Positions 27,619 to 36,933 of a stretch of 64,000 nt of DNA are shown here, one piece after another. This DNA comes from Streptomyces purpureus (GTDB lineage Bacteria; Actinomycetota; Actinomycetes; Streptomycetales; Streptomycetaceae). A program made the position numbers and the translations under genes. The notes below the pieces were generated by a model. The model made no database searches. It saw nothing but the letters and a program-made list of their open reading frames with translations, and had not been told where the DNA came from. Location of the stretch: the NCBI RefSeq assembly GCF_014648195.1, contig NZ_BMQQ01000004.1, positions 251,313 through 315,312 of the forward strand, given 5' to 3'. The number at the start of each line of letters is the position of its first letter. Position 1 is the stretch's first letter.

Positions 27619-29463
27619 CTACGGACGGAAGCGCAGCACCTGCGGGTCGTGGTCGCTGTTCTGCTCGGCGAACTCCGCGTTGATGTGGACGCTGTCGTAC
27701 TCGAAGTCGTCGATCGACGGGCTGGTCAGGATCTGGTCGAGGACCTGGCTGTTGCCCTGGAAGACGTACGAGTACCGCTCGCTGCGCGGCAGCGACTTCA
27801 CGGCCGGGTACAGCACACCGCCGTCGGTGAGCGCCTTCGTCGTCGCGGAGAACTCGAAGTCGTTGATGTCACCGAGGACGACCACGTCCGCGCCGCGCTG
27901 CACCTTCAGGATGTCCTTCACGAAGGTGTTCACGGCCTGCGCCTGCTGCAGACGCTTCACCTCGGAGGAACGGTTCGGCGGCTGGTGGTGCGAGACCAGC
28001 GACTCGTCACCGCCCTTCGAACCGAAGTGGTTCGCGATCACGAAGACCGTCTTGCCCTTGAAGGAGAACTCACCCGCGAGCGGCTTGCGGCTGTTGTCCC
28101 AGGCGGTGTTCGCCGGGTCGATCCGGCCCGGGGACAGCGTCAGCTCCGCCCGGCCCTTCTCCCCGCGCACCACACCGGTCGCGCTCTGCGCGTCGCCGCC
28201 GGCGCGGTCGGTGAAGGAGACCCGCTCCGGGTTGAAGAGGAAGACCTGGCGGATGTTGCCGCCGGGCTCGCCGCCGTCCCGGTTGTTGGCCGGGTCGATC
28301 GAGCGCCACGCGTAGGACGGGCCGCCGGCCGCCGCGATCGCCTCCGTGAACTTCTTCAGCGTCTCGTCGGCGGCCACCGTGCCGTCGTTCTTGGCGCCGT
28401 TGTTGTCCTGGATCTCCTCCAGGGCCACGATGTCGGGCGAGGCGAGGTTCTCCACGACCGCCTTGGCCAGCGCGTCGAACTTCTCCTGCGGGTCCGACGG
28501 GTCCAGGTTCTCCACGTTGTACGTGGCCACCGCCAGCTCGCCGCGGCGCTGCGGCTCGGTGGTCTCCCGCTCCAGCCCGCGGTCCACGACCGTGCCCAGC
28601 GTGCGGGCGGTCAGCGTGTAGCCGCCGAACTGGTTGAAGTCCAGCGGGCCCTCGGTCGTCCCCGCCAGCACGTCACCGACGTTCGCCTTCGGGAACGGCT
28701 GCTGGGCGATCGGGGTCAGCGACTGGATCTGGAGCCGGCCGGTGTTCTGCGAGGTGTACGAGCCGTAGACCGTGCCGCCGCGGCGGTTGGCGTGCTCGTA
28801 CGGCTTCACCGTCACCCACAGCTCGGAGTACGGGTCGGTGGCGCCGACCACCCGCGACGAGCCGATCGCGACGTTGGTGCCCTCCAGGGACTCGTAGTAG
28901 TCCAGGGCGTACGTCTTCGGGCGCAGCGTCAGCCCGTTGATGGAGCCCTCGGCGGCCGGGTCGCCCTCGGGCGCGTACACGGACGGAACGGACTTCGCCG
29001 AGATCCGGACCGGCGCGGGCAGCGCGTTCCCGGAGGAGACGACCGTCACGGCCGGCTTGGTGATCTGCGTGACCGACTGGTTGCCCGACTTCGTGCCGCC
29101 CGGCACGTACTCGCCGACCGTGCCCGACACCTTCACCGCGTCGCCGACCGCGACCGTCGGCGCGGAGCCCGTGTAGACGAAGACGCCCTCGCTGGTGGCC
29201 GCGTTGCCGTCGCCCTCGGGGTCCTGGAACCAGAAGCCCTTGGAGCCGTACGTCCGCACGCCCGTGACGATGCCCGAGACATCCGTGACCGCCTGGCCGG
29301 CGAGCGGCGAGACGCGGGTCGTGCCCTGGATGTCGTGGATGTGCACGACGGCGGGGGCGGTGTCCTCGGCGGCGGCGGTGGCGGAACCGGCCAGCAGGCC
29401 GGCGGCGAGGGCGGCGGCGACGACGGTGGACACGGCCGCGGATCTCGGTATGGAGGAAGGCAT
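27619..29463 (-). CDS. Secreted endonuclease/exonuclease/phosphatase-family nuclease (ExeM/NucH-like)
   Basis: The 614-residue protein has a Sec signal (PRSAAVSTVVAAALAAGLLA, cleavage near ATAAAEDTA). An N-terminal OB-type region follows (HIHDIQGTTRVSPLAGQAVT; GFWFQDPEGDGNAATSEGVF) and then a C-terminal EEP nuclease domain from about residue 315 with ATYNVENLDPSD, ALEEIQDNNG, VIANHFGSKGGD, VLGDINDFEFS and NSDHDPQVLRF, the metal and catalytic residues. It is a likely extracellular DNase. ATG 29461-29463 puts the signal peptide at the N-terminus. Confidence 0.9.
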   Translation of the reverse strand: MPSSIPRSAAVSTVVAAALAAGLLAGSATAAAEDTAPAVVHIHDIQGTTRVSPLAGQAVTDVSGIVTGVRTYGSKGFWFQDPEGDGNAATSEGVFVYTGSAPTVAVGDAVKVSGTVGEYVPGGTKSGNQSVTQITKPAVTVVSSGNALPAPVRISAKSVPSVYAPEGDPAAEGSINGLTLRPKTYALDYYESLEGTNVAIGSSRVVGATDPYSELWVTVKPYEHANRRGGTVYGSYTSQNTGRLQIQSLTPIAQQPFPKANVGDVLAGTTEGPLDFNQFGGYTLTARTLGTVVDRGLERETTEPQRRGELAVATYNVENLDPSDPQEKFDALAKAVVENLASPDIVALEEIQDNNGAKNDGTVAADETLKKFTEAIAAAGGPSYAWRSIDPANNRDGGEPGGNIRQVFLFNPERVSFTDRAGGDAQSATGVVRGEKGRAELTLSPGRIDPANTAWDNSRKPLAGEFSFKGKTVFVIANHFGSKGGDESLVSHHQPPNRSSEVKRLQQAQAVNTFVKDILKVQRGADVVVLGDINDFEFSATTKALTDGGVLYPAVKSLPRSERYSYVFQGNSQVLDQILTSPSIDDFEYDSVHINAEFAEQNSDHDPQVLRFRP

Positions 29464-29569
29464 CAAAAGGCTCCGAAAGTGCTTGGAGGATCGGTCGATT
29501 GATCTACGCGCGTCAATCTCTTGTGTGAGTACGGAACTTGTCAAGAGTTGCCGGGGGTACGGTCGGTGA

Positions 29570-29585
29570 CCGGTTCATGAACCGG
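29570..29585. promoter_or_regulatory. Perfect 16-bp palindrome in the divergent promoter region
   Basis: CCGGTTCATGAACCGG lies between the divergent nuclease gene and the 29667 gene. The flanking GGTG...CACC extends the symmetry. Candidate regulator site; owner unknown. Confidence 0.4.
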
Positions 29586-29666
29586 CAGGCACCGGGCGAA
29601 GAGCGTCTACGCTGGGTCGGCCTGCAACACGCGCCTGGAACACGTACGCCCCGAGGAGAATCCCTG

Positions 29667-31112
29667 ATGGTCTCGGACCGCCCCACCCTGCCGCCCGTAC
29701 GGCTGCACTCGGACGCGGAGCTGGCGAGGGACGCACTCGCCAGCCCGCTGCTCGCGCGGGCCGTCCGCCTCGCCCGCTGGGCCGGACCCGACACCCGCGT
29801 CGGCGCCGGCGGCGAACTCGCCGACGAGCAGCTGCCCGAGGCCGCCCGCGTCCTCGGCCTGGAGCCGGACAAGGACGGCGCCGCCTACGCCAGCGAGGCC
29901 TGGCGGGTGGCCGTCGACACCGGACTCGTCGACGTCGTGGAGCCCTCGGAGACGGAGGAGGGTGACCACGGCACCGCCACCGCGGGCGAGAACCTCGCCC
30001 TCGTCACCGGCGGCGCCCCGCAGGACGTCCTCGGCCTCTGGCTCGACGGCCTCGACGTCGTCTTCGCCGACGCCACCGCGCCCGTCCTCGACGACATCGC
30101 CGACGTCATCGGCGAGAACGGCGAGATCGACTTCGACGCGCTCGACTGGGACCCCGAGGCCGAGGCCGAGTTCCTCGAAGGCGTCCTCGGCAACCTCTAC
30201 CTGCTCACCGTCGCCGAAGGCGGCTCCGGCGAAGGCCCGGTGCCGCTGCCCGCCCTCGCCGCCTCGATGATCGTCCCCGACGACATGGGGGAGCCCACCG
30301 ACGACGTCCTGGAGCAGGTCTCCGAGGCGATGATGCGGCTCGACGACCAGTTCCGGCTCCTCGAACCGATCGGCCTCGTCGCCTACCAGCCCGTCGACGA
30401 AGCCCTCATGGCCGAGGAGGGCGAGGAGCCCGCGCCGCCCGTCGACGACGAGGACGTCAGCCGCTACGGCATGGTCCGGCTCACCCCGCTCGGCCTGTAC
30501 GGCATCCGCGCCCGCATGCTGGAGGCCGGTGTCGACGCGCCCGCCGTCGGCGACCTCGCCGACAAGGGCGCGGACACCCTGCTTGACGGCCTCGCCCAGT
30601 ACCCCGAGCCGTCCGCCCGCGCCGAGACCGCACTGTGGCTCGCCCGCCGCGACCCCCTCGCCGGCGCCCGCGAACTCCTCGCCGCCGCCCGCGGCACCGA
30701 CGCCGGCTCCCCGCTGCGCCGCCTCCACTGCCAGCAGGCCCTCTCCCTCGTCGGCGCCGACGCCGAACCCGCCGTCCGCGACGTCCTCGACGACCCCGAA
30801 CTGGGCGGCCTGGCCCGCGTCTGGCTCGCCGAACGCGGCGCGTCGGACGTCCCCCCGCCGCCGGAGGCCATGATCTTCTGGCTGGCCATCGACACGATCG
30901 CCGCCCAGCTCGACGCCGACGGCGACCTGGAAGAACTCCAGGACCTCGTGGAGGGCCTGACGGGCCAGCACAGCGGCTTCTTCGACGCGGCGTGGCGGGT
31001 GAACCATCCGTCGACGGCGGAGGTCCTGGAGGCGATGGGCCGCCTCCACCGCGACAAGCAAGCGGCGAAGGAGGCCCGCAAGGCCGCCTTCAAGGCCCGC
31101 TCCCAGGGCTGA
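29667..31112 (+). CDS. Large conserved Streptomyces protein of unknown function
   Basis: The 481-residue product is acidic and Ala/Leu-rich with no signal or membrane segment. Features: start MVSDRPTLPPVRLHSDAELA; a hydrophobic helix pair around DVLGLWLDGLDVVFADATAPVLDDIADVIG; the sequence SRYGMVRLTPLGLYGIRARML, which resembles a winged-helix end; and repeated helices in the C-terminal third (ALWLARRDPLAGARELLAAAR; DDPELGGLARVWLAE) suggesting a HEAT-like fold. It ends in a Lys/Arg-rich tail. I cannot assign a function. ATG 29667 follows GAGGAG by 8 bases. Confidence 0.7.
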   Translation: MVSDRPTLPPVRLHSDAELARDALASPLLARAVRLARWAGPDTRVGAGGELADEQLPEAARVLGLEPDKDGAAYASEAWRVAVDTGLVDVVEPSETEEGDHGTATAGENLALVTGGAPQDVLGLWLDGLDVVFADATAPVLDDIADVIGENGEIDFDALDWDPEAEAEFLEGVLGNLYLLTVAEGGSGEGPVPLPALAASMIVPDDMGEPTDDVLEQVSEAMMRLDDQFRLLEPIGLVAYQPVDEALMAEEGEEPAPPVDDEDVSRYGMVRLTPLGLYGIRARMLEAGVDAPAVGDLADKGADTLLDGLAQYPEPSARAETALWLARRDPLAGARELLAAARGTDAGSPLRRLHCQQALSLVGADAEPAVRDVLDDPELGGLARVWLAERGASDVPPPPEAMIFWLAIDTIAAQLDADGDLEELQDLVEGLTGQHSGFFDAAWRVNHPSTAEVLEAMGRLHRDKQAAKEARKAAFKARSQG

Positions 31113-31469
31113 GCTCCCCCCACCCCGCCCCTTCCCGAAGCCCTGCCGGGGGCGGTGGGGAGTGAGGTGATCCGGGGCGGGGCCCCGGGCCCGGGTGCGC
31201 CGGCTGCGGGTCACCCGCCCGCTGGGTGCGCCGGCTGCGCGGGGCGGTATGGGGGCCTCGGCGGCGGGGACGTCGGCTGCACGGCGCGGCGCGGTGCCCC
31301 GGGGCGCCGGCTGCACGGCGCCCCGTTGTGGGCATACGTTCCGCTGGGGCTGGGGGCCCCGGACGGTGGCGCCGCACCCCCCGCGCCTGACCCTCACTAC
31401 CCCTGCCGTACGACGCAAGCGGCCCGCCGGAGATCCCCGGCGGGCCGTTGCCGTTGCGCTTCCGTACCG
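31113..31469. other. GC-rich intergenic region with short repeats
   Basis: These 357 bases between convergent genes hold no credible gene. GGTGCGCCGGCTGCG occurs twice (31194-31208 and 31224-31238), and CGGCTGCACGGCGC-like variants follow. A terminator closes the region at 31420-31447. Confidence 0.5.
31420..31447. terminator. Hairpin downstream of the TerD gene
   Basis: CGGCCCGCCGG (31420-31430) pairs perfectly with CCGGCGGGCCG (31437-31447), loop six bases, 22 bases past the TerD stop. Confidence 0.8.
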
Positions 31470-32672
31470 TCAGAGCGCCTGCGCGGCGGGCTTCACCATG
31501 CCTCGGACCGTGCGGGACTTCACGAAGTCGCCCATCGCCGTCATCTCCCACTCGCCGGAGAACTGGCGGATCAGCTTGCACATGATCACGCCGGTCTGCG
31601 GTTCGGCGTTGGTGAGGTCGAAGCGGACCAGTTCCTCGCCCGTCGCCGCGTCCATCAGCCGGCAGTACGCCTTGGCGACCTCGGTGAACTTCTGGCCGGA
31701 GAAGGAGTTCACCGTGAACACCAGGCCCGTCGCCTCGGCCGGCAGGCGGCCCAGGTCGACGACGATCACCTCGTCGTCGCCCGCGCCCTCACCGGTCAGG
31801 TTGTCGCCGGAGTGCTTGACCGAGCCGTTCAGGATGGCCAGCTTGCCGAAGTAGCAGCTGTCCAGGTGGTTGCGCTGCGGGCCGTAGGCGATCACCGACG
31901 CGTCGAGGTCGATGTCCTTGCCGCGGTAGGCCGGCTCCCAGCCCAGGCCCATCTTGACCTGGGAGAGCAGCGGACGGCCGCCCTTGACCAGGGAGACCGT
32001 CTGGTTCTTCTGCAGGCTGACCCGGCCCTTGTCCAGGTTGATCTTCCCGGCGCCGGGCGCGGGCGCTGCGGCGGCAGGGGCCGCGGGCGCTGCGGCCGGG
32101 GCCGGGGGAGCCGTCACCCTCGGGTCGGCCGGAGCCGCGGGCGCGGGGGTCGCCGGGGCCGTCGCGGGCTCCTCCTCGACCGAGACGCCGAAGTCCGTGG
32201 CGATCCCGGCCAGCCCGTTCGCATAGCCCTGGCCCACGGCGCGCGCCTTCCAGGCGCCGCCCCGCAGATAGATCTCCACGATCACCAGCGCCGTCTCGGC
32301 CCCGAGCCGCGGCGGCGTGAACGTCGCCAGCGCCGCGCCGCTGTCGGCGTCACGGATGGTCGCCGTCGGCTCGATGCCCTGGAACGTCTGCCCCGCGGCG
32401 TCCGGGCTCGCCGTCACCACGATCTTCTCGATCCCGGCCGGCACGGCCGAGGTGTCCACGATGATCGCGTCGGGGGCGGTGCCCCCGCCGGACCGGTAGG
32501 TCACGCCCGGTCCCGTCGGCTGGTTGTAGAAGATGAAGTCGTCGTCGGAGCGCACCTTGCCGTCGGCGGTGAGCAGCAGGCCCGATACGTCGAGCCGCAC
32601 CGGTGCGGTGACGTCCACCGCCACACGCGCGACGCCGAGGGGGATGTTCGAGCCGGGGGTCATTGCGGTCAT
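31470..32672 (-). CDS. Double TerD-domain protein
   Basis: The 400-residue protein has two TerD (calcium-binding stress-protein) domains: residues 1-165 (PGSNIPLGVARVAVDVTAPV, KVRSDDDFIFYNQPTGPG) and about 225-400 (SLVKGGRPLLSQVKMGLGWEP, IDLDASVIAY, NHLDSCYFGK). They are joined by a Pro/Ala linker of about 50 residues. DDDFIFYNQ carries the acidic calcium ligands of the first domain. TerD proteins accompany tellurite and stress resistance; in Streptomyces several paralogues affect differentiation. ATG 32670-32672 is used; ATG 32661-32663 is an alternative. Confidence 0.9.
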   Translation of the reverse strand: MTAMTPGSNIPLGVARVAVDVTAPVRLDVSGLLLTADGKVRSDDDFIFYNQPTGPGVTYRSGGGTAPDAIIVDTSAVPAGIEKIVVTASPDAAGQTFQGIEPTATIRDADSGAALATFTPPRLGAETALVIVEIYLRGGAWKARAVGQGYANGLAGIATDFGVSVEEEPATAPATPAPAAPADPRVTAPPAPAAAPAAPAAAAPAPGAGKINLDKGRVSLQKNQTVSLVKGGRPLLSQVKMGLGWEPAYRGKDIDLDASVIAYGPQRNHLDSCYFGKLAILNGSVKHSGDNLTGEGAGDDEVIVVDLGRLPAEATGLVFTVNSFSGQKFTEVAKAYCRLMDAATGEELVRFDLTNAEPQTGVIMCKLIRQFSGEWEMTAMGDFVKSRTVRGMVKPAAQAL

Positions 32673-32728
32673 GCTCTCGGTAACGAGCGACGCCGCTTTG
32701 CCGTTCCCTTACCTTGCTAAACGTTCCG

Positions 32729-32959
32729 CTATCCGCGTGCACCCCGGTTGCGCGGATGCTGCCGGGCAAGCCGTTCGTTGCCGTGCTTGTACGCGCCGGT
32801 CCAGCGCGCCATCACCAGCTGGGCGTCGCCGGACTCCGCCTCCTGGAGGAACTTCTCCGCCCGGGCGCCGCGCAGCGTCCCCGCCGCGCGGCCCTGGTGC
32901 ACGATCTCGACGGTGCCGTCGGCGCGCTGCTCGTAACTGAATCCATACGGTCGTGGCAT
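32729..32959 (-). CDS. Small conserved basic protein, unknown function
   Basis: The 76-residue protein reads MPRPYGFSYEQRADGTVEIV at the start and ends in a His/Arg/Asn tail (GNERLARQHPRNRGARG). The middle segment AAGTLRGARAEKFLQEAESGD is likely helical. No known domain is recognised. ATG 32957-32959 is preferred to an upstream GTG because the conserved start PRPYGFSYE begins there. It lies upstream of terD on the same strand. Confidence 0.65.
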   Translation of the reverse strand: MPRPYGFSYEQRADGTVEIVHQGRAAGTLRGARAEKFLQEAESGDAQLVMARWTGAYKHGNERLARQHPRNRGARG

Positions 32960-33005
32960 GGCCGCATCATCCCGGCCACTGACCGCGCCCGTCACCCGAA
33001 TATCC

Positions 33006-33491
33006 TCAGTCGCAGACGAACCGGTTCCCCGCGCCCCGGAACATCAGCCCCCGCAGCGGCCCCGGCCGCGCCCCCAGCGCCCGCTCCTGCTGCCGCCGCA
33101 CCACGTAGCGCCCCGGCGCGATCCCGCTGGCGCCGTGCTCCGGATGGATCAGGTACGCCACCGAGGCCGCCTCCAGCGCCCCGATCGCCAGCCCGGTCGG
33201 ATCGTCGACACGCGTCGTCCAGCGGCACCGGCCCCGGTCGGCGACGAGGGTGTGCGGGTTCCCGCCCGCCGAGCTGCGCAGCAGCTCCACCCCCTCCGGC
33301 GGCACGCCCCACCACCCGTCGTCGTCCACCCGCAGCTGCCCCAGCATCGCGAGCGGAACGACGATCAGGTCGCCCTGTGCCTGCATTCCGTCGACCACCG
33401 GGACGGTCACCTCCCGCTCCAGGTGGTCCAGCACGTCGAGTCCGGTCCGGGCCGTCAGCTCGCCCAGGGTCACGTTCACGTTCATGGTCAT
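33006..33491 (-). CDS. Conserved protein paired with a DUF6745 gene
   Basis: The 161-residue product starts MTMNVNVTLGELTARTG. It contains REVTVPVVDGMQAQGDLIVVP near residue 26, SSAGGNPHTLVADRGRCRWT and YLIHPEHGASGIAPGRYVVRRQ. This pattern recurs, from memory, in Streptomyces proteins encoded next to DUF6745 genes; the fold and function are unknown. No membrane segment. GGAGG lies 7 bases before ATG 33489-33491. It follows the DUF6745 gene by about 60 bases, across the repeat motif at 33543. Confidence 0.65.
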   Translation of the reverse strand: MTMNVNVTLGELTARTGLDVLDHLEREVTVPVVDGMQAQGDLIVVPLAMLGQLRVDDDGWWGVPPEGVELLRSSAGGNPHTLVADRGRCRWTTRVDDPTGLAIGALEAASVAYLIHPEHGASGIAPGRYVVRRQQERALGARPGPLRGLMFRGAGNRFVCD

Positions 33492-33514
33492 GGCAGATTC
33501 CTCCAATGTCTGTT

Positions 33515-33559
33515 GGTTCGTCAGATGACAGATGACAGATGACGTCATCCGCCCTCACG
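33515..33559. repeat. GATGACA repeats plus 17-bp motif, copy 3
   Basis: CAGATGACAGATGACAGATGAC (three tandem CAGATGA units) leads into CGTCATCCGCCCTCACG (33543-33559). The motif overlaps the stop codon of the leftward gene, as copy 1 does for ctaA. Confidence 0.6.
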
Positions 33560-34772
33560 TGCGGCGCCGCAACCGCCCGTACTGCTCCCCGCTCAGGCCG
33601 TACGACCACCCCGCCGCCGCCACCGGGTCGTCCAGGAACGCCGGGACACCCAGCGCGTACTGCCGCCGCCGCCCGTCGGGCTCCACCGAGCCGTTCACCG
33701 TCAGCAGCAGCCGGGCCGAGCGGCCCCACAGCTCCCGCGGCACGTCGTAGAGGCGCAAGCGGAAGCCGGGGTTGCCGGGGTCGTCGGCCGTGCCGACGAG
33801 CCGGAGCCCGGCCTGCTCGATGTACGCGTCCCAGCCGATGCGTTCGATCGCGGCGCGCCGGACCTCCACATTGGTCTCGGCGTGGATCCGCTCCACCGTC
33901 GGCCCGGTGACCACCCAGCCCGGCACCCGCGCGCCGTGCAGGACGTACACCCCGCTCCCGTCACGGAAGCGGACCGCCGGGCCGTCGTCGTGGTGCAGCC
34001 GGATCTCGCCATGGACGGCGCCGGGAGCTGGTTCGGTGTGTACGGCGGCCGGTCGCTCGGCCATCACGCACCGGCCCTCCCCCGCCCACCACCAGCCGGT
34101 GGACCGGGCCAGCCGGGCCCACAGACCCAGCTGCGCGAGGTCGCCCGCCGCGAACCACCCGTGACCGATCCGGGCGCAGGCGTCGTAGTGACCGACCCAG
34201 GAGGCGTCGTGCTGCCCCCACCAGGTCAGCGGGTCGGGCGAGTCGGTGCGCAGCGCGCTGCGCACCGGGGCGCGGACCGCGTCGCCCAGCGACCCGCGCA
34301 GTGCGTCCCGTACGGCCACCCACAGCACCCGGTCCAGCGAGGCGCCGGCCGCGAGCGCCTCCCGCGGGGCCGTCGAGCGGAGCTGTTCCCAGTCCGGCTC
34401 GGGCTTGAGCGGCCGCAGGGACCACCCGTACCGATCAGGCCCGCGGACCGAGCTCTCCAGCCGGTCCCGCAGCTCCGACTGGAGCGTGGCGAGACGTGAG
34501 GGCGGCGACCATCCTTCGGCCCGATCGGGCAGCACACCCGTGTGCAGCCGCACGGGCCCGAAGGCGGGGTCGGTTCGTACGAGTTCCAGTCCGGCGGACG
34601 GAGAGTCCACCCAGGTGAAGCGGGGCGCCGGCGCGTCGATCAGCCGGTACAGCTCCCGTACGGCATCCTCGGCCTCCGCGCGCTCGGCGCTGTGCGCCGA
34701 CAAGCCGTGGGCCAGCCATGCGTCACGGACCGCGCACGCCTCGCGTGCCCGGTCCATCTCGGCGGCCCTCAC
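33555..34772 (-). CDS. DUF6745-domain protein
   Basis: The 405-residue protein begins MRAAEMDRAREACAVRDAWL. A helical N-terminal half (DAVRELYRLIDAPAPRFTWVDSP) is followed by the DUF6745 region: WWGQHDASWVGHYDACARIG, WWWAGEGRCVMAERP, LHHDDGPAVRFRDGSGVYVLHG and RRAAIERIGWDAYIEQAGL. The domain is widespread in Streptomyces and some bacteria but has no known activity. It is followed by its small partner gene. Stop TGA lies inside a 17-bp interspersed repeat. Confidence 0.75.
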   Translation of the reverse strand: MRAAEMDRAREACAVRDAWLAHGLSAHSAERAEAEDAVRELYRLIDAPAPRFTWVDSPSAGLELVRTDPAFGPVRLHTGVLPDRAEGWSPPSRLATLQSELRDRLESSVRGPDRYGWSLRPLKPEPDWEQLRSTAPREALAAGASLDRVLWVAVRDALRGSLGDAVRAPVRSALRTDSPDPLTWWGQHDASWVGHYDACARIGHGWFAAGDLAQLGLWARLARSTGWWWAGEGRCVMAERPAAVHTEPAPGAVHGEIRLHHDDGPAVRFRDGSGVYVLHGARVPGWVVTGPTVERIHAETNVEVRRAAIERIGWDAYIEQAGLRLVGTADDPGNPGFRLRLYDVPRELWGRSARLLLTVNGSVEPDGRRRQYALGVPAFLDDPVAAAGWSYGLSGEQYGRLRRRT

Positions 34773-34892
34773 CGCTCGATGGCGGAGGCCGCCTTTCCGT
34801 CGTTCACGACGTCAACAGAGATCATGCGCGCAGCATGCCATCCCAACTCCGCTCCCGGCAAAGGAATTTCGGCGGCGCAAAACAGGGGAGTG

Positions 34893-35309
34893 TCATGCGC
34901 GGGCGGCCCGGCGGTTCTCGTACCGCAGCGCCGCGCCGGTCACCACCGCCCCCACGCCCTCCCAGATCCCCACCCCGAGAAAGCCCTCCGCCGCCCGGCC
35001 CGACAGCACCGCCGTCGTGAACACCGCGCAGGTCAGCAGCCGGAAAGGGACCGTCCAGCGGAAGAACGCCCGCCAGTCGGCCAAGGCCGCCAGCACGTAG
35101 TACACACCCATGTTGAGCGCCGCCATCGACGACGCCATGAGGAACACCAGGGTGTGGTCTCCCTCCGCCCGGCGGGCCGAGGGTATGGGCTCGAAACCCA
35201 TCAGCGAGATCATCACATCGGGGGCGACCAGCCCCACGACACCGAGCGCCGCGGCGAGCACGCCGAAGACCGCCATGGTCCAGCCGGACAGGGAACGAGG
35301 CAGCCGCAC
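34893..35309 (-). CDS. Four-helix membrane protein, unknown function
   Basis: The 138-residue product has about four membrane segments: WTMAVFGVLAAALGVVGLVA, VFLMASSMAALNMGVYYVLA, RLLTCAVFTTAVL and VGIWEGVGAVVTGAAL, with a basic C-terminus. No family with known function is recognised; the layout is DoxX-like but without its motifs. GTG 35307-35309 follows GGAGGAG by 4 bases. Confidence 0.7.
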   Translation of the reverse strand: MRLPRSLSGWTMAVFGVLAAALGVVGLVAPDVMISLMGFEPIPSARRAEGDHTLVFLMASSMAALNMGVYYVLAALADWRAFFRWTVPFRLLTCAVFTTAVLSGRAAEGFLGVGIWEGVGAVVTGAALRYENRRAARA

Positions 35310-35388
35310 GGAACTCCTCCGCCAACACAGGGACGTCGATCGACACCCCCTGCATATCGTGCGGCCCGCCCCGCCCCCGACCCAGGGT

Positions 35389-36837
35389 CTACTTCAGCGC
35401 CGCGGCCATCATCTTCTGCGCCACCGGAGCCGCCAGACCGTTGCCGCTCACCTCCGAGCGCGCCGCCCCCGAATCCTCGATGAGCACGGCCACCGCGACC
35501 TCCTTCCCGCTGGAGGAATCCTTCGCGTACGACGTGAACCACGCGTACGGCGTCTTGCTGTTGTTCTCGCCGTGCTGCGCCGTGCCCGTCTTGCCGCCCA
35601 CCTCCGCGCCGTCGATCCGGGCGTTGCTGCCCGTGCCCTGCTCCACGACCGTCCGCATCGCGTCCCGCAGCTGCCCGGCGGTCTGGGACGACACGATCCG
35701 CGTCGATCCGGTGTCCTCGAACGACTGGAGCGTATTGCCGTCCCCGTCCACCACCTTCGACACCATGTGCGGTGCCATCAGGACTCCGTCGTTGGCAATG
35801 GCGGCCGACACCATCGCCATCTGCAGCGGCGTCGCCGTCACATCGAACTGCCCGATCCCCGACAGCGCCGTCTGCGCGTCGTCCATCTTCGACGGGTACA
35901 CACTCGCGTAGGCACGCACCGGCACGTCCAGCTTCTGGTTGTTGAAGCCGAACTTCTCCGCCATCGCCTTCACCTTCGCCTGGCCCAGATCCACGGCCAT
36001 CTTGGCGAAGACGTTGTTGCACGAATACCGCAGCGCGGTACGGATCGTGGCGTTCTCGCACGGCGCCGACGGGTTCTCGTTCTTCAGCACCCGCACCGTC
36101 CCCGGTAGCGTGTACGGATCCGGGCTCTGGGTCGCCGTGTCCACCGACCCGTACAGCCCGTCCTCCAGCGCCGCCGCGGCGACCACCAGCTTGAACGTCG
36201 AGCCCGGCGGCAACGGCTGCCGCATCGCCCGGTTCACCAGCGGCTTGTCCTCATCGGCGGTCAGCTTCCCCCACTCCGCCCCGTCCGTCCCGCCCGCGAT
36301 CTTCGACGGGTCGTACGACGGCGTACTGACCATCCCCAGGACGCGGCCGGTCTTCGGATCGAGGGCCACGGCCGCGCCCTTCTTCGAGCCGAGCGCCTCG
36401 TACGCCGCCTTCTGCACCGCCGGATCGATCGTCGTCAGCACATCGCCCGGATCCTGCTGCTCACGGGTGAGCGTGTCCAGCGGACTCTTCAGCCGCGAGT
36501 CGGTCCCGTCGAGCACATCGGCGTAGACGCCCTCCAGCTGCGTGGCGCCGTACACCTGCGAGCTGAACCCCGTGACGGCCGCGTACAGCTCGCCCTGCGT
36601 GTACGTGCGCTTGTACGCCAGATCACCACTCTCCGTCCTCTTCGAACCGGTGACCGGCGAACCGGCCACGATGATGTCCCCGAGCGGCCGCGCGTACTGC
36701 GCGATCACCTTCCGGCGGTTGTTCTTGTCGTCCGCGAGTGCCCTGTCCTCGTACGCCTGCACCCAGGTCGCCCGCATCAGCAGGGCGGCCACCAGCAGCA
36801 GCGAGAAGACAGCCGCTCGCCTGATCGTTGTGTTCAT
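35389..36837 (-). CDS. Class B penicillin-binding protein (PBP2/FtsI-like transpeptidase)
   Basis: The 482-residue protein has an N-terminal membrane anchor (AVFSLLLVAALLMRATWVQA). A dimerisation region contains YARPLGDIIVAGSPVTG, and a transpeptidase domain follows. Catalytic motifs are present: SxxK in PPGSTFKLVVA, SxN in RYSCNNVFAK and KTG in VGGKTGTAQHG. It cross-links peptidoglycan outside the membrane. It is shorter than FtsI and matches the Streptomyces SEDS-partner PBPs of the PbpA type; here the SEDS partner is not adjacent. A two-component system is encoded immediately upstream. Confidence 0.93.
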   Translation of the reverse strand: MNTTIRRAAVFSLLLVAALLMRATWVQAYEDRALADDKNNRRKVIAQYARPLGDIIVAGSPVTGSKRTESGDLAYKRTYTQGELYAAVTGFSSQVYGATQLEGVYADVLDGTDSRLKSPLDTLTREQQDPGDVLTTIDPAVQKAAYEALGSKKGAAVALDPKTGRVLGMVSTPSYDPSKIAGGTDGAEWGKLTADEDKPLVNRAMRQPLPPGSTFKLVVAAAALEDGLYGSVDTATQSPDPYTLPGTVRVLKNENPSAPCENATIRTALRYSCNNVFAKMAVDLGQAKVKAMAEKFGFNNQKLDVPVRAYASVYPSKMDDAQTALSGIGQFDVTATPLQMAMVSAAIANDGVLMAPHMVSKVVDGDGNTLQSFEDTGSTRIVSSQTAGQLRDAMRTVVEQGTGSNARIDGAEVGGKTGTAQHGENNSKTPYAWFTSYAKDSSSGKEVAVAVLIEDSGAARSEVSGNGLAAPVAQKMMAAALK

Positions 36838-36933
36838 CCCACAGACGGGACGAGCGGAATGCAGGCCTCCGTTCCCGATGTGTCCGGTTTCTCAGGGAAT
36901 CCTCATCTCCGCGCCGCAGCCCTCAGGGGAGCC

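Noticed and set aside
26587..29502. A 971-residue plus-strand frame opposite the secreted nuclease
   Set aside because: The minus-strand nuclease has clear domains and a signal peptide. The plus frame is Arg/Val/Leu-rich with no motifs and also overlaps the ABM gene.
31194..31330. Short GC-rich repeats as a CRISPR or regulatory RNA
   Set aside because: Only two exact 15-base copies with no regular spacers; better explained by composition.
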